Of a stretch of 42,587 nucleotides of DNA, positions 40,960-42,587 are shown piece by piece (within the stretch, counting starts at the first letter, position 1; each line of letters opens with the position of its first letter). The notes beneath the pieces were generated by a model that did not search any database, was not told the origin of the DNA, and saw only the letters and a list, made by a program, of their open reading frames with translations. The stretch comes from Myxococcales bacterium (GTDB lineage Bacteria > Myxococcota_A > Polyangia > Polyangiales > Polyangiaceae): the NCBI GenBank assembly GCA_020430845.1, contig JAGQJA010000271.1, positions 1-42,587 of the forward strand. Reading direction: 5' to 3'. The position numbers and the translations under genes were made by a program.

Positions 40960-42110
40960 GGGGTCGCGGCGCGGTCGTCCTCGTCCTCGCCCTCGCCGCG
41001 TGCGACGGCCGGTGCGGCGAGCTCCCTGCCCCGCGCGGCGCAGACCTCCCCACGGACGCGACGGTCGAGGGTCCGCCTGCGCTCCCTGCGAGCCGACACG
41101 ACGCCCACCTGCACGCGCTCGCAGAGCGCGCCCGCCTCGGCGCCCGCGTCCCGTCGATCGCGTACGGACGCCACACCGCCGAAGGCACGTCGACCAGCGC
41201 GGTGGGGCTGGCCGACGTGGCGGCCGCTCGGCCCAGCACCGACGAGACGCGCTACCAAGTCGCCTCGATCGCCAAGATCGTCGTGGCCCTCGCGGTCATG
41301 CAGCTGGTCGACGCGGGCCGGGTCTCCCTCGACGGCGACGTGTCGCCCATCGTCGGCTTCGCCGTCGGCGCGGGTCGCCGCGTGACGCTCCGCGCGCTCC
41401 TCTCGCACACGGCAGGCCTGGCCGACCGCACCGCCGAGCTCGAACGCGCGACGCGCGACACCGCGCTCGACGCCTTCTCGCGGGCGTACTGGGCCGACGC
41501 GCGCGCGACACGTGGGGGCCCGGACGCGGGGACGTACGCGTACTCCAACGCCGGCGTCGCGCTCGCGGCCCTCGCGGTGGAGCGAATCGTCGGGGAGAGC
41601 TACGCCGATCACGTGCATACGCACGTGTTCTTGCCCGCGGGGATGACGTCGTGCTCGTTCGCGCCCGCTCCCTCCGACGCCGTCCCGCACGCCGCGCGCG
41701 ACGGCGGGACCCAAGAGCGCCTCGGGCACGCGTCGCACGCGGTGTACCCGGTCGTCGACCTGTGGTGCACCGTCGGCGACGTCCTTCGTCTCGGCCGCGT
41801 GCTGCTCGGCCGCGGCGCCGTCGACGGGCGTCGCGTCGTGTCTTCCGTCCGCGTCGCCGACATGGTGACCCCGGTGGTGGGGACCGCCGACGATGGCCAG
41901 GGGCTCGGCGTGCAGCTCCGCACCATCGGCGGCCGCCGCGTCGTCGGTCACGAGGGCGAAGACCGCGGAGCGACGTCGGCGCTGTACGTCGACCTCGAGC
42001 GCGGCGTGGTGATCGCGGCGATCGCGAACGGCGACGCGTTCGGCAGCGGCGAGCGCGCGCGCGTCCGCGCCTTCGGCGATCTGGTCGACGGCCTCGCGAC
42101 GCGACCGTGA
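40956..42110 (+). CDS. Serine beta-lactamase-fold lipoprotein (class C/DD-peptidase type)
   Basis: The 384-residue product has a lipoprotein signal (VVLVLALAACDG) and a penicillin-binding-type domain. It shows YQVASIAKIVVALAVMQL with the SxxK nucleophile (SIAK), YAYSNAGVAL with the YxN motif (YSN) and GHEGEDRGATSALYVD in the third-motif position (HEG rather than KTG). These are features of the class C beta-lactamase/esterase/D-peptidase group. It may hydrolyse a peptide, ester or beta-lactam in the periplasm; activity is not predictable. The ATG overlaps the MFS stop, suggesting paired function, for example with an exported compound. Confidence 0.88.
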   Translation: MRGRGAVVLVLALAACDGRCGELPAPRGADLPTDATVEGPPALPASRHDAHLHALAERARLGARVPSIAYGRHTAEGTSTSAVGLADVAAARPSTDETRYQVASIAKIVVALAVMQLVDAGRVSLDGDVSPIVGFAVGAGRRVTLRALLSHTAGLADRTAELERATRDTALDAFSRAYWADARATRGGPDAGTYAYSNAGVALAALAVERIVGESYADHVHTHVFLPAGMTSCSFAPAPSDAVPHAARDGGTQERLGHASHAVYPVVDLWCTVGDVLRLGRVLLGRGAVDGRRVVSSVRVADMVTPVVGTADDGQGLGVQLRTIGGRRVVGHEGEDRGATSALYVDLERGVVIAAIANGDAFGSGERARVRAFGDLVDGLATRP

Positions 42111-42129
42111 CGCGTCGGCAGGTGGGCGT

Positions 42130-42155
42130 AAACCTACCGACCGGTTGACAGGTTT
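42130..42155 (+). promoter_or_regulatory. Probable promoter with overlapping inverted repeat
   Basis: AAACCT (42130-42135) and AGGTTT (42150-42155) form an inverted repeat with a 14-nt spacer. A consensus TTGACA -35 box (42145-42150) lies between; the -10 region (near 42167) is weak. It should drive the vWA lipoprotein gene. Confidence 0.4.
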
Positions 42156-42195
42156 TGCCAGAGTGCTACTCCCTCGCCACCAAGAAGGTGTGGTC

Positions 42196-42587
42196 ATGAG
42201 CATCCGTCCGCGCGTCACGTCGTGCTTCGTCAGGTCCTCCGCCGCGTCGTGCGCAAGCGCGATCGCGCTGCTCGGCGCGCTCTCCGCCGGCGCCGCGTGC
42301 TCGTCCGAGCGCCCGTCCTTCGCCGACGGGGTCGACGCGGGCAACGCCGTCGAGGCCGTCGAGGCGGGCAGCGGCACGTTCGGCGTCCCCGACGCGGCCG
42401 CCCCCGACGCGGCCCCGCCCGACGAATGCCAGAAGATGGACGTCGTCTTCGTGGTCGACGACTCGGGCTCGATGGGCCCCAAGCAGCAGAAGCTGCGCGC
42501 GAACTTCCCGCGTTTCGTCGACGTGCTCGACAACTACCGGACCAAGGCGGGCTCGCTCCTCGACTACCGCTTGGCCGTCACCAGCAC
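42196..42587 (+). CDS. vWA-domain lipoprotein (3' truncated by window edge)
   Basis: The visible part is 130 residues. A signal region ends SAGAACSS (lipoprotein type) and an Ala/Asp/Pro-rich linker follows. A von Willebrand A domain then begins VVFVVDDSGSMGPKQQK, with an intact DxSxS metal site. The rest of the domain lies beyond the window. Such lipoproteins are common in Myxococcota and are probably surface-exposed. The start ATG has an AAGGTG-type ribosome site. Confidence 0.8.
   Translation, partial: MSIRPRVTSCFVRSSAASCASAIALLGALSAGAACSSERPSFADGVDAGNAVEAVEAGSGTFGVPDAAAPDAAPPDECQKMDVVFVVDDSGSMGPKQQKLRANFPRFVDVLDNYRTKAGSLLDYRLAVTS

Overview
The window is very GC-rich, coding-dense bacterial DNA with almost no gap over 250 bases. 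Abundant secreted lipoproteins with Ser/Gly/Pro-rich linkers, PEGA and choice-of-anchor-type proteins, a Ser/Thr kinase and strong GC3 codon bias suggest a myxobacterium-like member of the Myxococcota (Polyangia-type). This is inferred from content only; no rRNA or tRNA gene is present to confirm it.

Layout. 1-8.5 kb: end of a Pro/Ala-rich membrane protein, a PEGA protein, serA (serine biosynthesis), a lipoprotein, a D-2-hydroxyglutarate dehydrogenase-like flavoprotein, a rhodanese and two proteins of uncertain role. 8.5-13.7 kb: class II glutamine amidotransferase, a histidine-rich metal-binding protein with its ArsR-type regulator, an agmatinase-family ureohydrolase and a Cys-rich lipoprotein. 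13.8-14.6 kb: an STM4013/SEN3800-family hydrolase. 14.6-17.2 kb: a three-gene secreted-protein operon of lower GC whose first gene begins in a pentanucleotide repeat and is out of frame in this sequence, as expected of a phase-variable gene. 17.4-21.5 kb: a leucine-rich-repeat protein, a renalase-like flavoprotein, a Ser/Thr kinase and a lipoprotein. 21.7-27.3 kb: STM4012 and STM4011 radical SAM proteins, a small zinc-ribbon membrane protein, an STM4014 ATP-grasp-like protein and a WGR/TIGR02996/STM4015-like LRR fusion. 27.4-37.9 kb: a tightly overlapping eight-gene minus-strand operon. 38-42.6 kb: a lipoprotein with a possible clan CD protease dyad, an MFS transporter, a beta-lactamase-fold lipoprotein and the start of a vWA lipoprotein.

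Two multi-gene systems dominate. The first is the STM4011-4015 set, conserved in many bacteria but of unknown function, here split by about 7 kb of unrelated genes. The second is the 27.4-37.9 kb operon: radical SAM enzyme, unknown protein, coiled-coil protein, Ycf46/FtsH-like AAA+ peptidase, ubiquitin-like small protein, 1097-residue helical-repeat protein, MoxR AAA+ ATPase and a degenerate vWA-like protein. It matches the idea of an FtsH-vWA-MoxR ternary NTP-dependent conflict system known from comparative genomics; I know of no experimental work on it. Its last gene is followed by the STM4015-like and STM4014 genes on the same strand, so the two systems may be expressed together. Their divergent promoter region carries a perfect 17-bp palindrome, and four TGTA-N3-TACA sites lie inside genes between 23.6 and 39.4 kb.
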